This document shows, piece after piece, positions 8,019 to 16,323 of a stretch of DNA of 64,000 nucleotides. The translations under genes were made by a program, and so were the position numbers. Origin of the DNA: Bacteriovoracaceae bacterium (GTDB lineage Bacteria > Bdellovibrionota > Bacteriovoracia > Bacteriovoracales > Bacteriovoracaceae); NCBI GenBank assembly GCA_013141065.1, contig JABFRR010000010.1, positions 1 through 64,000 of the forward strand, in the 5' to 3' direction. Positions within the stretch are counted from its first letter, which is position 1. Each line of letters opens with the position of its first letter. The notes under the pieces are model-generated. The model made no database searches, had not been told where the DNA came from, and worked only from the letters and a program-made list of their open reading frames with translations.

Positions 8019-10363
8019 TGAGACCTCAATTCTTTCGTCCCAATGAGACTAGAGATTAAAACGGTTAGTGAGCTAAGTGGCATAATAATAGCGGCTGTAA
8101 GCGGGGAAATATATCCGGTAAAAGCAAGGACAACAGACAAAGAATTATAAAGAAGAGAAAGAACTAAGTTTCGATAAATGACTTTCATTGTTTCACGGCT
8201 CATGACAATTAAATTAACAATGTGTTCAAGTCCTGGAGTCGTAAGATAAACGTCAGCAGCGCGAAGTGAAATATCCATCGCTCCATGAACTGCAATACCA
8301 GTATTCGCAGAATTAAGGGCCAAGGCGTCGTTAGCACCATCACCTATCATAATTGAATGTGTAGAGGATTTAATAAGTGAATTTTTCATTTCTGGGCTCA
8401 ATTCTCCAGCAAATTCTTCATTTTGTAAATTGAGAGTCTTGGCGAGGGATTCGACCTTTTCATGTTTATCCCCGGAAAGAATTTGAATTTTTAAGCCTAG
8501 CTTTTTAAGTCTTTTAATTGAATCAAAGGCATCTTTTTTAACTTTTGTGTCTACATTGAAACTAGCAACGAGTCTCTCATTTTCAAAGATTGAATACTGA
8601 GAAATTAAATAATGATTTTGGTTAATATAGCCACTTACTCCTACGCCAGGAGATTCTTTAAAATCTTGAACTATTGGTAATTCAGTTTTTGTTAAGGGGA
8701 AATAATTTTTTAAGCTTAATGCAACCGGATGACGAGAGTGTTGCTCTAATGCATGTACAATGTATTCAAAGTCAATTTCAGGATCATTGTGAATTTTAAA
8801 ATCACATATTTGAATTTTATTTTCCGTAATTGTTCCCGTTTTATCTATGAAAATAACTTTGGCTTTCGCCAAATTTTCAATCACAGCATCATCTTTTATC
8901 ACAATTCCTTTTTCGGCTGATTTTGAAAGGCTTCGTATGAATGTCAACGGAGTCGCAATGGCAAGAGCACATGGGCATGTTACAATTAGCAGTGTAAGTG
9001 CTTTTTCAAAAGCCGATCTCATGTCTCCAGATTGAAACTCCTTAAAAAAGAGAAATAACGACAATAAAAAAACAACTAAGACAAAATATTTTGAAACAAC
9101 GTTGGTGATATCAACAATTTTTGATTTTTGACTCCACCCATTTTCTATATGTTGAAGAATTTTTCCAAGTCGAGACTCTTTTGGCAGAGAGGTCACTCTT
9201 GCAATCAGATCGTTACTGACGTTTTGTGTTCCAGAATATACCAGACTTCCTTCAGATACTTTTTGTAATTCAGATTCGCCAGAGAGCAGGGAAGTATTGA
9301 GGTATGATTGGCCACGAATTATTGTGGCATCGGCAGGTATAATTTGATTGGGAACTATTTTTATCACATCGCCTACTGAAATGAGTTTAGGATGTATTTC
9401 GATAAATGCACTAAAATCTTCAGATGTGGATTTGAGTAGACTTTCACCTTGGTAAAAAAAGTTTAAATCAGACGTACTGAGTCCTTTTTCCTGGATGATT
9501 TTTAAAAAATATCGAGAGAGTAATAATAAAAAAACTAAAGCGGTTAAAGAATCAAAATAATTTTCAGGCACGCCAATGAAAAGATTATACACTCCCATCA
9601 CTGCCCCCATTATAAGCGCAATGGAAATTGGGACATCAATAGAAAGGGATTTATTTTTTAAAGCAACATAAGAATTTTTATAAAATGGATAAGCACAATA
9701 AGTGAGCACAGGCAGAGCAAACGCTACTGTAATAGCGTTAAATAATTGCTCATATTCTCTTCCAGCACCGGCATAAAGTGAAATCGCATAAAGCATGATA
9801 TTCCCAGCCGCTGCCCCGGAAATACCAATTCGCAATAGATTGATTCTATTTTCTTTTATTTTTAGAAGATTTTCATTTTGATTGATTTTCAAAGGATGTG
9901 GTCGATAACCAATGTTATCAAGTTCACGGGCCACGAGAGAAAAAGATCCAGTATCACTAATTGATATAACTGCAACAGATCTTCCAATATTTAGTTTTGA
10001 AGAGCTAACTCCTGGTACAAATGTTGGAAGTTTTTCAATAATCCATAAACAGGCTAAACAATGAATTCCTTCGAGATAAAATTCAATAGTTCGTTCTTTT
10101 TGGTAATTTAAATATGAGTACTCTTGTTGAAAATCACTATTATCTAAATACGTATATTGGTTTGAGGAAATTTCGACAGGAGCTCTGTCTTTAAAAATGG
10201 CCACGTTCTTTTTAATTTCATAATACTCACTAAGACCTTTGTTCTTGAGTATATTAAATACTGTGACACAGCCTTGGCAGCAAAAAGGTCCTGTTTCACA
10301 ATTTTCTTTTTGAATATAAAGTGGGCTTGAAGCAATCTGGTCACAATGAAGACAATTAGTCAT
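8009..10363 (-). CDS. ccoI: Copper-exporting P1B-type ATPase CcoI/FixI
   Basis: CcoI delivers copper across the inner membrane for cbb3 maturation. The product of about 784 residues has N-terminal Cys pairs (CLHCD, FCCQGC), a heavy-metal-associated domain with CLAC near residue 105, the membrane motif TCPCALA near 465, the phosphorylation motif DKTGT near 507, an HP motif (RHPVALS) and GDGANDALAL. The frame can be opened four codons earlier at a TTG (10375), but the ATG at 10363 is preferred. It overlaps the cNMP-binding gene by 8 bp. CcoS follows directly. Confidence 0.93.
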   Translation of the reverse strand: MTNCLHCDQIASSPLYIQKENCETGPFCCQGCVTVFNILKNKGLSEYYEIKKNVAIFKDRAPVEISSNQYTYLDNSDFQQEYSYLNYQKERTIEFYLEGIHCLACLWIIEKLPTFVPGVSSSKLNIGRSVAVISISDTGSFSLVARELDNIGYRPHPLKINQNENLLKIKENRINLLRIGISGAAAGNIMLYAISLYAGAGREYEQLFNAITVAFALPVLTYCAYPFYKNSYVALKNKSLSIDVPISIALIMGAVMGVYNLFIGVPENYFDSLTALVFLLLLSRYFLKIIQEKGLSTSDLNFFYQGESLLKSTSEDFSAFIEIHPKLISVGDVIKIVPNQIIPADATIIRGQSYLNTSLLSGESELQKVSEGSLVYSGTQNVSNDLIARVTSLPKESRLGKILQHIENGWSQKSKIVDITNVVSKYFVLVVFLLSLFLFFKEFQSGDMRSAFEKALTLLIVTCPCALAIATPLTFIRSLSKSAEKGIVIKDDAVIENLAKAKVIFIDKTGTITENKIQICDFKIHNDPEIDFEYIVHALEQHSRHPVALSLKNYFPLTKTELPIVQDFKESPGVGVSGYINQNHYLISQYSIFENERLVASFNVDTKVKKDAFDSIKRLKKLGLKIQILSGDKHEKVESLAKTLNLQNEEFAGELSPEMKNSLIKSSTHSIMIGDGANDALALNSANTGIAVHGAMDISLRAADVYLTTPGLEHIVNLIVMSRETMKVIYRNLVLSLLYNSLSVVLAFTGYISPLTAAIIMPLSSLTVLISSLIGTKELRSQWK

Positions 10364-10733
10364 GTCGGATCTCAAAAATATCTTTCAGAACTTTTGATAA
10401 TTCTTGGTTTTCATTTTCAAGCATTTCTTGCATGGTCGATTTATCTAAAAAACATAATTCTGTATTAGGAAAAACTTCTGCACTGATCATTATAGGCTCT
10501 TTTTTTAATAATTCATGAACACCAATAATAGTACCGTTAGTGAGAATCTTCTTGTATTTATTATTAGCACTAATTTGAATTGTCCCATCTAAAATTAAAT
10601 ATCCAGAAATGGGAATCTGACCTTCATAAAACAAATATGATTGTGATTTAAACTTTTTGGAAGAAAAATGAGTCCGAATTTCTTCAACTTGTTCAGGACT
10701 AAGTTCTATGTGCTTTTGATGTTTCATAGTCAC
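10356..10733 (-). CDS. Cyclic-nucleotide-binding-domain protein without DNA-binding domain
   Basis: The 125-residue protein has the jelly-roll cNMP-binding fold of the Crp/Fnr family: LFYEGQIPISGYLILDGTIQ matches the glycine-rich strand turns, and TELCFLDKSTMQEML matches the final strands and helix. The winged helix that normally follows is missing. It is the first gene of the cbb3 operon and overlaps ccoI by 8 bp. It could antagonise the full-length FNR-like regulator encoded 56 bp upstream by forming heterodimers, or act as a separate sensor; that is inference. Confidence 0.75.
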   Translation of the reverse strand: MTMKHQKHIELSPEQVEEIRTHFSSKKFKSQSYLFYEGQIPISGYLILDGTIQISANNKYKKILTNGTIIGVHELLKKEPIMISAEVFPNTELCFLDKSTMQEMLENENQELSKVLKDIFEIRHD

Positions 10734-10762
10734 ATAGTAATTCTTTTTTTTAACTCAAAATA

Positions 10763-10775
10763 TAACCTAGATCAG
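10763..10775 (-). promoter_or_regulatory. FNR-like half-site upstream of the cbb3 operon
   Basis: On the minus strand the sequence reads CTGATCTAGGTTA, which has a good left arm (TGAT), a 4-bp spacer and a poor right arm compared with TTGAT-N4-ATCAA. It lies between the FNR-like gene and the cNMP/cco operon, just upstream of a TATATT -10-like element. The 11-mer AGCTGATCTAG recurs exactly at 11519-11529, just upstream of the FNR gene start. Confidence 0.35.
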
Positions 10776-10789
10776 CTTTGTAAAAAAAA

Positions 10790-11503
10790 TTAATAATGAA
10801 TATTTGCCCATTCAAGCAGTTCTTCTTCATTTTTAACGTAGAGCACTTTTCCTTCTTGCTCTATAATACCAGCGTCTTTAAATTCAGTCATGAAGCGAAT
10901 AAGGGTTTCATTGGCCGTACCAATCATGGTGGCCATTTCTTCCCTAGTGAGCTTTAGGTCTATTTTCCATCTGCCATTTTCTTTAACACCGTGACTGGCC
11001 TTAAGAGAAAGTAATAATTCTGCCAAGCGCTCGCGAACATTTTTTTGATGGAGAGAGCTTAATTTGTTTTCGGCACTACCCATGTCTCGAGAAAGTTTAT
11101 TGATAATATTTAAAGCCACACTCGGATTTTTTTCGATTAATGAAAGAATGTATTTTTTATCAATGAAGCAAACTTCTGTATCTTCCATCGCTGTAGCAGT
11201 TTTTCCATAATCTTCATCTGTAAATAAGCTACGATGGCCTAAAATATCACCGGCATGAACAATTCGCACAATTGATTCTTTTCCATCAATGCCCGTTTTC
11301 GTAAGTTTAATATTTCCGGAGCTAATGCAATAAAGACCAAAGGGATGTGTGCCTTGAACGAAAAGTGTTTGACCTTTTTTGTATCGATTTGTTATTTTGT
11401 GCTGACTGACATCTATCACTTCAGAGAAGTTTAAATGACAAAAGATCCCTTCTTCTTTAGAGGGACACTGGTCACAGCTACTGTTCGTTTGTTCTTTCTT
11501 CAT
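10790..11503 (-). CDS. FNR/Crp-family oxygen-responsive regulator
   Basis: The 237-residue protein has an N-terminal Cys cluster (CDQCP...FCHL), a cNMP-type sensor domain with one further Cys in TEVCFID, and a C-terminal winged helix whose recognition helix reads TANETLIRFMTEF. The internal Cys aligns by position with the fourth cluster ligand of E. coli FNR, so a 4Fe-4S oxygen sensor is plausible, although the spacing of the third N-terminal Cys is longer than in E. coli. The E..xR recognition pattern predicts a TTGAT-type box. It sits directly upstream of the cbb3 oxidase operon, a usual FNR target. Confidence 0.88.
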   Translation of the reverse strand: MKKEQTNSSCDQCPSKEEGIFCHLNFSEVIDVSQHKITNRYKKGQTLFVQGTHPFGLYCISSGNIKLTKTGIDGKESIVRIVHAGDILGHRSLFTDEDYGKTATAMEDTEVCFIDKKYILSLIEKNPSVALNIINKLSRDMGSAENKLSSLHQKNVRERLAELLLSLKASHGVKENGRWKIDLKLTREEMATMIGTANETLIRFMTEFKDAGIIEQEGKVLYVKNEEELLEWANIHY

Positions 11504-11559
11504 ATTAAAAAACCCCGTCTAGATCAGCTCTTAAGTTAACATTAACTATAAAAAATAAC

Positions 11560-11573
11560 ATGATCTATATCGT
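11560..11573 (-). promoter_or_regulatory. Candidate FNR box in the fnr upstream region
   Basis: ATGATCTATATCGT matches TTGAT-N4-ATCAA at TGAT and ATC with the correct spacing. It lies 57 bp upstream of the FNR-like start codon, suggesting autoregulation, and could also affect the divergent membrane gene. A separate palindrome, AGTTAACATTAACT, lies between the box and the gene at 11534-11547. Confidence 0.4.
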
Positions 11574-11751
11574 TTTTATTGATATCTCCAAGCTAGTAGG
11601 CTGATTTTAACCTTAAATACTTGAATGTTCTACTTTTTTTGGATTTTCTTACAAAATACAATGCCGTTGCGACTCAGTGCGCTGCTGACAACTCTGTCTC
11701 AGCTAAAACTCATTGTAATCTATTGAGAGTCTCGGTAATGTAAATCCACTT

Positions 11752-12666
11752 ATGAAAGTTGATCAAAAAGTTGAAATTATTGGCAAATATGGAGCTAGCC
11801 TTTCACTGATAGAGTTAGGGTTGGGATCTTTTCTCCACGCTTTTCATATTCCTTTTTCCGGTGTTTTTTTATCCCTTAATCAAGGCTACATACTTTGTCG
11901 AGCTGCCCTTATAGGAAAAAAAGAAAATTTACACCATGGCCGTTTTTTGCCCTACACAGTTTCTAATATTGCTGCTTTTTTAAAATCTCTTTCACCTGCT
12001 GGTAAAAAATTAGGGCCTATGCTGAGTCTCAGTATGCAGGGACTTTTGTTTAGCCTTGGAACCTCCATATTTGGAGTTAATTCAATTGGCCTCATTATTG
12101 GAATGATTTTTTTATCACTTTGGTCTTTTGTTCAACCCATACTTACTTATTATTTATTTTTTGGAAATAATTTATTGGAAGCGGCAGATTTTCTATTTAA
12201 AAAATCTCTTCCTTTTCATGGTTTAGAATATTCTGATTTAATAAATATTTTCCTCTTTGTTATTATTTTAAAACTCACTTTGGCCGTGCTTCTTGCAATA
12301 GTCGCCCTAAGACGATTGGATGATAATCTTTATTCTCAAAAAATTGAAACTGAGCTGCTAAAAATGGCACAACAAAAAAAGAGTACTCAGGAAATTTCGC
12401 CTCTGTTGGGTTCAGTGAAGGATTTAATGCGTCCGCTGTTTTTGTGTTCGCTAGCAATCACCGGTCTTTTTATTTATTTATCTGAAAATAATTTTGGTAA
12501 GACGGCCTGGTACTTAATGCGACCTATAGCCGTGGGGCTCGTCTTTTTTTATGTTTCTAGAACCCTAACATTAGACCGTTATCTTTTTAAGCTCTTGGGT
12601 GGGCCCTTAGATGGTTTTGGAAAGGGATGTTTAACGGCACTTAATAAAGTGAGGACCTATATTTAG
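11752..12666 (+). CDS. Polytopic membrane protein of unknown function
   Basis: I do not recognise this 304-residue protein. It has about six to seven hydrophobic helices (for example LSMQGLLFSLGTSIFGVNSI and LINIFLFVIILKLTLAVLLAIV) and a charged loop around residues 190-215. The N-terminal GASLSLIELGLGSFLHAF segment is glycine-rich. The ATG has no strong ribosome-binding site; GAGAG lies too far upstream to be convincing. It is divergent from the FNR gene and precedes ahpC, but a 140-bp gap with palindromes separates it from the latter. Confidence 0.6.
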   Translation: MKVDQKVEIIGKYGASLSLIELGLGSFLHAFHIPFSGVFLSLNQGYILCRAALIGKKENLHHGRFLPYTVSNIAAFLKSLSPAGKKLGPMLSLSMQGLLFSLGTSIFGVNSIGLIIGMIFLSLWSFVQPILTYYLFFGNNLLEAADFLFKKSLPFHGLEYSDLINIFLFVIILKLTLAVLLAIVALRRLDDNLYSQKIETELLKMAQQKKSTQEISPLLGSVKDLMRPLFLCSLAITGLFIYLSENNFGKTAWYLMRPIAVGLVFFYVSRTLTLDRYLFKLLGGPLDGFGKGCLTALNKVRTYI

Positions 12667-12679
12667 AGTAGTTTTGCCT

Positions 12680-12696
12680 GATAGATTTTATCTATC
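12680..12696. promoter_or_regulatory. Upstream 17-bp palindrome before ahpC
   Basis: GATAGAT-TTT-ATCTATC is a perfect inverted repeat with 7-bp arms and a 3-nt spacer. There is no T run after it, so it looks more like a protein-binding site than a terminator for the preceding gene, although weak termination cannot be excluded. Confidence 0.4.
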
Positions 12697-12736
12697 GAGC
12701 AAGATTAAAAAATGATTATATCTATGATTGAAAAAA

Positions 12737-12755
12737 TCCTATACTGAGTATAGGA
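12737..12755. promoter_or_regulatory. Palindromic operator candidate overlapping the ahpC promoter
   Basis: TCCTATAC-TGA-GTATAGGA is a perfect inverted repeat with 8-bp arms and a 3-nt spacer. It contains TATACT, a good -10 hexamer, with a weak TTATAT -35-like element 18 bp upstream. A dimer bound here would block the promoter, as expected for a peroxide-responsive repressor. Which regulator binds is not visible. Confidence 0.5.
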
Positions 12756-12806
12756 AAAATACGAAAAAAGCATTTTATTAACGTTTGCATTCACAAGGAG
12801 AAAAAC

Positions 12807-13376
12807 ATGGCTGCAACATTGATCAACACAAAGGTTCCGGATTTTAAAGTTCAAGCTTACGCGAACAATGAATTCAAAACTGTTACTGAAAAAGACCTTC
12901 AAGGTAAATGGTCTATTTTCTTTTTTTACCCAGCAGACTTTACTTTTGTTTGTCCAACAGAATTGGGTGACATGGCCGATAAGTACCCTGAGTTCCAAAA
13001 AATGGGAGTAGAAGTTTACTCTGTGTCTACAGACACTCACTTTGTTCATAAAGCATGGCATGATGCTAGTGAAACAATTAAAAAAATTAAATACCCAATG
13101 CTCGCTGACCCTACAGCTCATTTATCAAGAGCTTTTGGTGTTCACATCGAAGAAGAAGGTCTTGCTTACCGCGGAACTTTCCTAGTTGATCCAAAAGGAA
13201 TGATTAAGCTTGCTGAAATCAACGACAATGGAATTGGTAGAAATGCAGACGAATTAATGAGAAAGGTGCAAGCCGCTCAGTTTATTGCTGCTAACCCAAA
13301 TCAAGTTTGTCCAGCAAAATGGAAACCAGGTTCAGACACTTTAAAGCCAGGTCTTGATCTTGTAGGTAAAATCTAG
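12807..13376 (+). CDS. ahpC: Alkyl hydroperoxide reductase C (2-Cys peroxiredoxin)
   Basis: AhpC reduces H2O2, organic peroxides and peroxynitrite in the cytoplasm and is re-reduced by AhpF. The 189-residue length is typical. The peroxidatic Cys lies in FTFVCPTE and the resolving Cys in NQVCPAKW; the GGLG-type insertion is represented by LAEINDNGIGR. An AAGGAG ribosome-binding site precedes the ATG. AhpF follows after 84 bp, separated by an intrinsic terminator. The palindromes upstream suggest oxidative-stress control. Confidence 0.97.
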   Translation: MAATLINTKVPDFKVQAYANNEFKTVTEKDLQGKWSIFFFYPADFTFVCPTELGDMADKYPEFQKMGVEVYSVSTDTHFVHKAWHDASETIKKIKYPMLADPTAHLSRAFGVHIEEEGLAYRGTFLVDPKGMIKLAEINDNGIGRNADELMRKVQAAQFIAANPNQVCPAKWKPGSDTLKPGLDLVGKI

Positions 13377-13406
13377 TTTTTTTGTTTTAGTAACGATAAA
13401 AAACTT

Positions 13407-13436
13407 GCGGATGAGTGAGAAAACTCATCCGCTTTT
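13407..13436 (+). terminator. Intrinsic terminator between ahpC and ahpF
   Basis: GCGGATGAGT pairs perfectly with ACTCATCCGC over 10 bp around a 6-nt loop and is followed by TTTT. Partial read-through would give much more AhpC than AhpF from one promoter, which fits the known excess of AhpC over its reductase. Confidence 0.85.
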
Positions 13437-13460
13437 AAAAGAAAATAATAAGGGGTCGGT

Positions 13461-15017
13461 ATGTTAGACAATAATATTTTAGAACAATTAAATTCGGTTT
13501 TTGCTAAGCTTGAAAAAAATGTTGTTCTTTCTTATGCAGACAGTGATCATGCCGACCAAAAAAACTTAGTAGAGATGCTTGAACAAGTCGCCTCAACTTG
13601 TACCAGAATAAACGCTATTAAGACTGAAGGATTAAAAGCTCCTTTTCCTCAGTTCCACATTGAGTATGATGGTAGGCCCAATGGAATTAACTTTAAGGGT
13701 ATTCCGAGTGGACATGAATTTACTTCACTTATTTTAGCGATTTTAAACTCAGACCAAAAAGGCAAACTTCCTGATGAGGCAGTCCAAGCAAAAATTAAAA
13801 GTCTTAAAGGCCCGATAGAAATAACGACTTATGTTTCTTTATCTTGTGAAAATTGTCCAGATGTCGTTCAGACATTAAACCAGATGGCAGTTATTCATGG
13901 AAATTTTAAACACACCATGATCGATGGTGCTTATACTCAAGAAGAAATCCAGGCCCTCGGCATCCAAGGTGTACCGAGTGTTATGGTTAATAATAAATTA
14001 ATGTACTCAGGTAGACTCAACACTGTTGATCTCATGAATGCCTTAGAAAAAACTTTTGGCGTTGATGAAAATCAAGCCGGCGCTACAAAAAATTTAGATT
14101 TAGGTACATTTGACGTCGTTGTTCTCGGTGGAGGTCCAGCAGGAGCTTCTGCGGCCATTTACAGTGCAAGAAAGGGATTAAAGACAGTGGTGCTTGCCGA
14201 AAGAATGGGTGGGCAAGTTCAAGATACAAAAGGAATAGAAAATCTTATTGGTATAAAGTACACGGAAGGACCTCAACTAGCGGCTCAATTAGCTGCTCAT
14301 ATGTCTGAATATGCTATTAAGACTCTAGAGTTTAGAAGAGTGGCCAATATTGAAAGCGGAGAGACAAAGACTATTTTCTTAGAAGGTGGAGAGTTTGTAA
14401 AAACCAAGTCCATTATTGTAGCAACCGGAGCAAAATGGAGAGAGTTGGGTATTCCTGGCGAAAAAGAATATATCGGGAGAGGAGTTGCTTTTTGTCCTCA
14501 TTGTGATGGGCCTTATTATAAAGGGAAAAAAATAGCCGTGGTCGGTGGTGGAAACTCGGGAGTTGAAGCAGCAATCGATCTCGCGGGTATTGTTAAAGAA
14601 ATCGTTTTATTCGAATTTAATGACACTCTAAAAGCCGATCAGGTTTTAGTGAACAAATTAAAATCTCTTCCAAATGTTTCAATCATCACTGAAGCAAGAA
14701 CGGCACAAGTTCACGGAGATGGAGGCAAAGTCACTTCATTAGAATATGAAAATAGAAAAACAAAAGAAATGATCAAAGTTGATCTCGATGGCATCTTCGT
14801 CCAAATTGGCTTACTCCCAAACAGTGGATTCATCAAAAACCTGGTGGAGACAACTAAATTTGGAGAGATTGTGATAGACGCAAAAGGAAGAACTAACGTT
14901 CCAGGAATTTACGCTGCTGGAGATGTGACGACTGTTCCTTATAAGCAAATTGTTATTGCGATGGGCGAGGGTGCAAAAGCCGCCTTAGCGGCATTTGAAG
15001 ATCAGATGTTGCACTAA
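13461..15017 (+). CDS. ahpF: Alkyl hydroperoxide reductase subunit F
   Basis: AhpF is the NAD(P)H- and FAD-dependent reductase of AhpC. The 518-residue chain has the tandem thioredoxin-like N-terminal domain with the CxxC site CENCPD, a linker, then the thioredoxin-reductase-like part with FAD-binding GGGPAGASAA, a second redox pair CPHCDG, NAD(P)-binding GGGNSG, and the C-terminal GIYAAGDVT. All catalytic cysteines are present. The ribosome-binding site is AAGGGG. It is downstream of ahpC beyond a terminator. Confidence 0.97.
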   Translation: MLDNNILEQLNSVFAKLEKNVVLSYADSDHADQKNLVEMLEQVASTCTRINAIKTEGLKAPFPQFHIEYDGRPNGINFKGIPSGHEFTSLILAILNSDQKGKLPDEAVQAKIKSLKGPIEITTYVSLSCENCPDVVQTLNQMAVIHGNFKHTMIDGAYTQEEIQALGIQGVPSVMVNNKLMYSGRLNTVDLMNALEKTFGVDENQAGATKNLDLGTFDVVVLGGGPAGASAAIYSARKGLKTVVLAERMGGQVQDTKGIENLIGIKYTEGPQLAAQLAAHMSEYAIKTLEFRRVANIESGETKTIFLEGGEFVKTKSIIVATGAKWRELGIPGEKEYIGRGVAFCPHCDGPYYKGKKIAVVGGGNSGVEAAIDLAGIVKEIVLFEFNDTLKADQVLVNKLKSLPNVSIITEARTAQVHGDGGKVTSLEYENRKTKEMIKVDLDGIFVQIGLLPNSGFIKNLVETTKFGEIVIDAKGRTNVPGIYAAGDVTTVPYKQIVIAMGEGAKAALAAFEDQMLH

Positions 15018-15231
15018 CGTCCTTTGGGTCCTGCCATGCTCTCAGTGGAAATGGAGATCAATTCCAATTCATATTTAAGAAGAATATCTTTCACTATACT
15101 TCATGGGGCAATTTTTTCATTCAAGATGCCCCATTAAATCCCTTCAATTTAAGAAATCATTAAATTTATTAGAGAAAATCATATTTTAATTTTGGCATGC
15201 AAACTGCTTATACCTGTTTACATCAGATGGA
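15018..15231. other. Non-coding stretch after ahpF
   Basis: I see no convincing gene here. It contains an imperfect terminator-like hairpin at 15103-15134 (ATGGGGCA pairing with TGCCCCAT across a 16-nt loop, no T run after it) and the sigma-54-like element listed separately near its end. Confidence 0.5.
15192..15208 (+). promoter_or_regulatory. Sigma-54-like promoter
   Basis: TTGGCATGCAAACTGCT has GG and GC exactly 12 bp apart, as in the -24/-12 consensus TGGCAC-N5-TTGC. The predicted start site near 15219 would leave a short leader before the ATG of the small secreted-peptide frame at 15232. Confidence 0.45.
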
Positions 15232-15357
15232 ATGATGCTTTCAGTATTTTTCATTTTTGCTCTTATGAGTTTTATCGGTAGTGCTGAAATAGAACGGTGT
15301 ACCTATATTAATGTACTCTTCGGAAGACTAGACAATGATTCTGTCGGAGACTTTTAA
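15232..15357 (+). CDS. Candidate 41-residue secreted peptide
   Basis: This short frame encodes a hydrophobic start (MMLSVFFIFALMSFIGSA) that looks like a signal peptide with an A-type cleavage site, followed by a short polar tail with one Cys. The ribosome-binding site is weak (AGATGG). Support comes mainly from the sigma-54-like promoter immediately upstream and the signal-like N-terminus. I recognise no family. It may be a small exported peptide or chance coding. Confidence 0.3.
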   Translation: MMLSVFFIFALMSFIGSAEIERCTYINVLFGRLDNDSVGDF

Positions 15358-15408
15358 TTTATTCCATACAGTTCTTTAAGTTTCAGGAGTCTTATTACAG
15401 CGCAGGCA

Positions 15409-16284
15409 ATGTCGACTCATATTCATCGCTTTTACAAAGGCATCAAAGAATTTGTTTTACTTATTTTAAAACATAATATTTTTTTTCATGCATCTGCAAT
15501 TTCATATTATGCGGCTCTGGCAATTGCTCCTTTTTTACTGATTTTACTTCAAATTGGTGCTTTATTGGGATCCACAATGCAGGTGGAGCTTATAAGCCAG
15601 ACTTATTATATGCTGGGGCCTGAAGTTGGAAAAATTTCTGAAATGATATTTAATAATGTTAATGAAGAAATCAACCTTGCCTCTATTTCAGGACTTGTCG
15701 GAATTGTTATTCTACTGTTCACGGCTTCAATTGTATTTTTACAGTTAAGATTTTCCCTCGATGTGATTTATGGTGATCATGATCATGATCCTGAGACTTC
15801 AAAAAGTATTACGGAAATTTTAAAAGAACGCATCTTTTCTATGGGACTTGTCATAGGAACAGCAGTGCTTTTTTTCATTTCATTATTCATCGCCAATATC
15901 GTAAATTTTTTTGTAGGTGAAGAGATGGCCACAAGTATAATGGGATTAATTCTCTCCAATCTAATAAGTTTTATGCTTAATCTCATGATTTTTACAGCTC
16001 TCTATTACTTTGCTCCCAGCAGGACTCCTAATCTTATGTCTGCACTAAAGCCGGCTATTTTTACATCGGTAGCGTTTGTCTTCGGTAAAATAATCATGGG
16101 GTTTTATTTTAAAAATGTGGCGATCAATTCCGTTTATGGTGCCACAGGTACTCTTTTGGTTTTTTTAATCTGGGCCTATTACTCATCTTTTACTCTTTTT
16201 TTAAGCCTGGAAGGGTTTCTATTTTTAAACCCTCACCACCGACGAACTCAGCAGGTGAATACTGGGAAAGTTGACAGTAATTGA
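15409..16284 (+). CDS. YihY/BrkB-family inner-membrane protein
   Basis: The 291-residue polytopic protein matches the YihY/virulence factor BrkB family: FFHASAISYYAALAIAPFLLI near the N-terminus, then NSVYGATGTLLVFLIWAYYSS near the C-terminus, with about six membrane helices. The family was once called ribonuclease BN in error; its real role is unclear, possibly transport. The start is not firm: CAGGAG lies 19 nt before the ATG, which is too far for a normal ribosome-binding site. A polysaccharide deacetylase gene follows 39 bp later. Confidence 0.88.
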   Translation: MSTHIHRFYKGIKEFVLLILKHNIFFHASAISYYAALAIAPFLLILLQIGALLGSTMQVELISQTYYMLGPEVGKISEMIFNNVNEEINLASISGLVGIVILLFTASIVFLQLRFSLDVIYGDHDHDPETSKSITEILKERIFSMGLVIGTAVLFFISLFIANIVNFFVGEEMATSIMGLILSNLISFMLNLMIFTALYYFAPSRTPNLMSALKPAIFTSVAFVFGKIIMGFYFKNVAINSVYGATGTLLVFLIWAYYSSFTLFLSLEGFLFLNPHHRRTQQVNTGKVDSN

Positions 16285-16323
16285 GAAATAGACATCTTCT
16301 CTATAAGAATTAAAAATTGAAGA

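Noticed and set aside
12705-13121. Long minus-strand frame over ahpC
   Set aside because: It is antisense to a certain peroxiredoxin gene, and its Cys/Phe-rich composition is that of a shadow frame.
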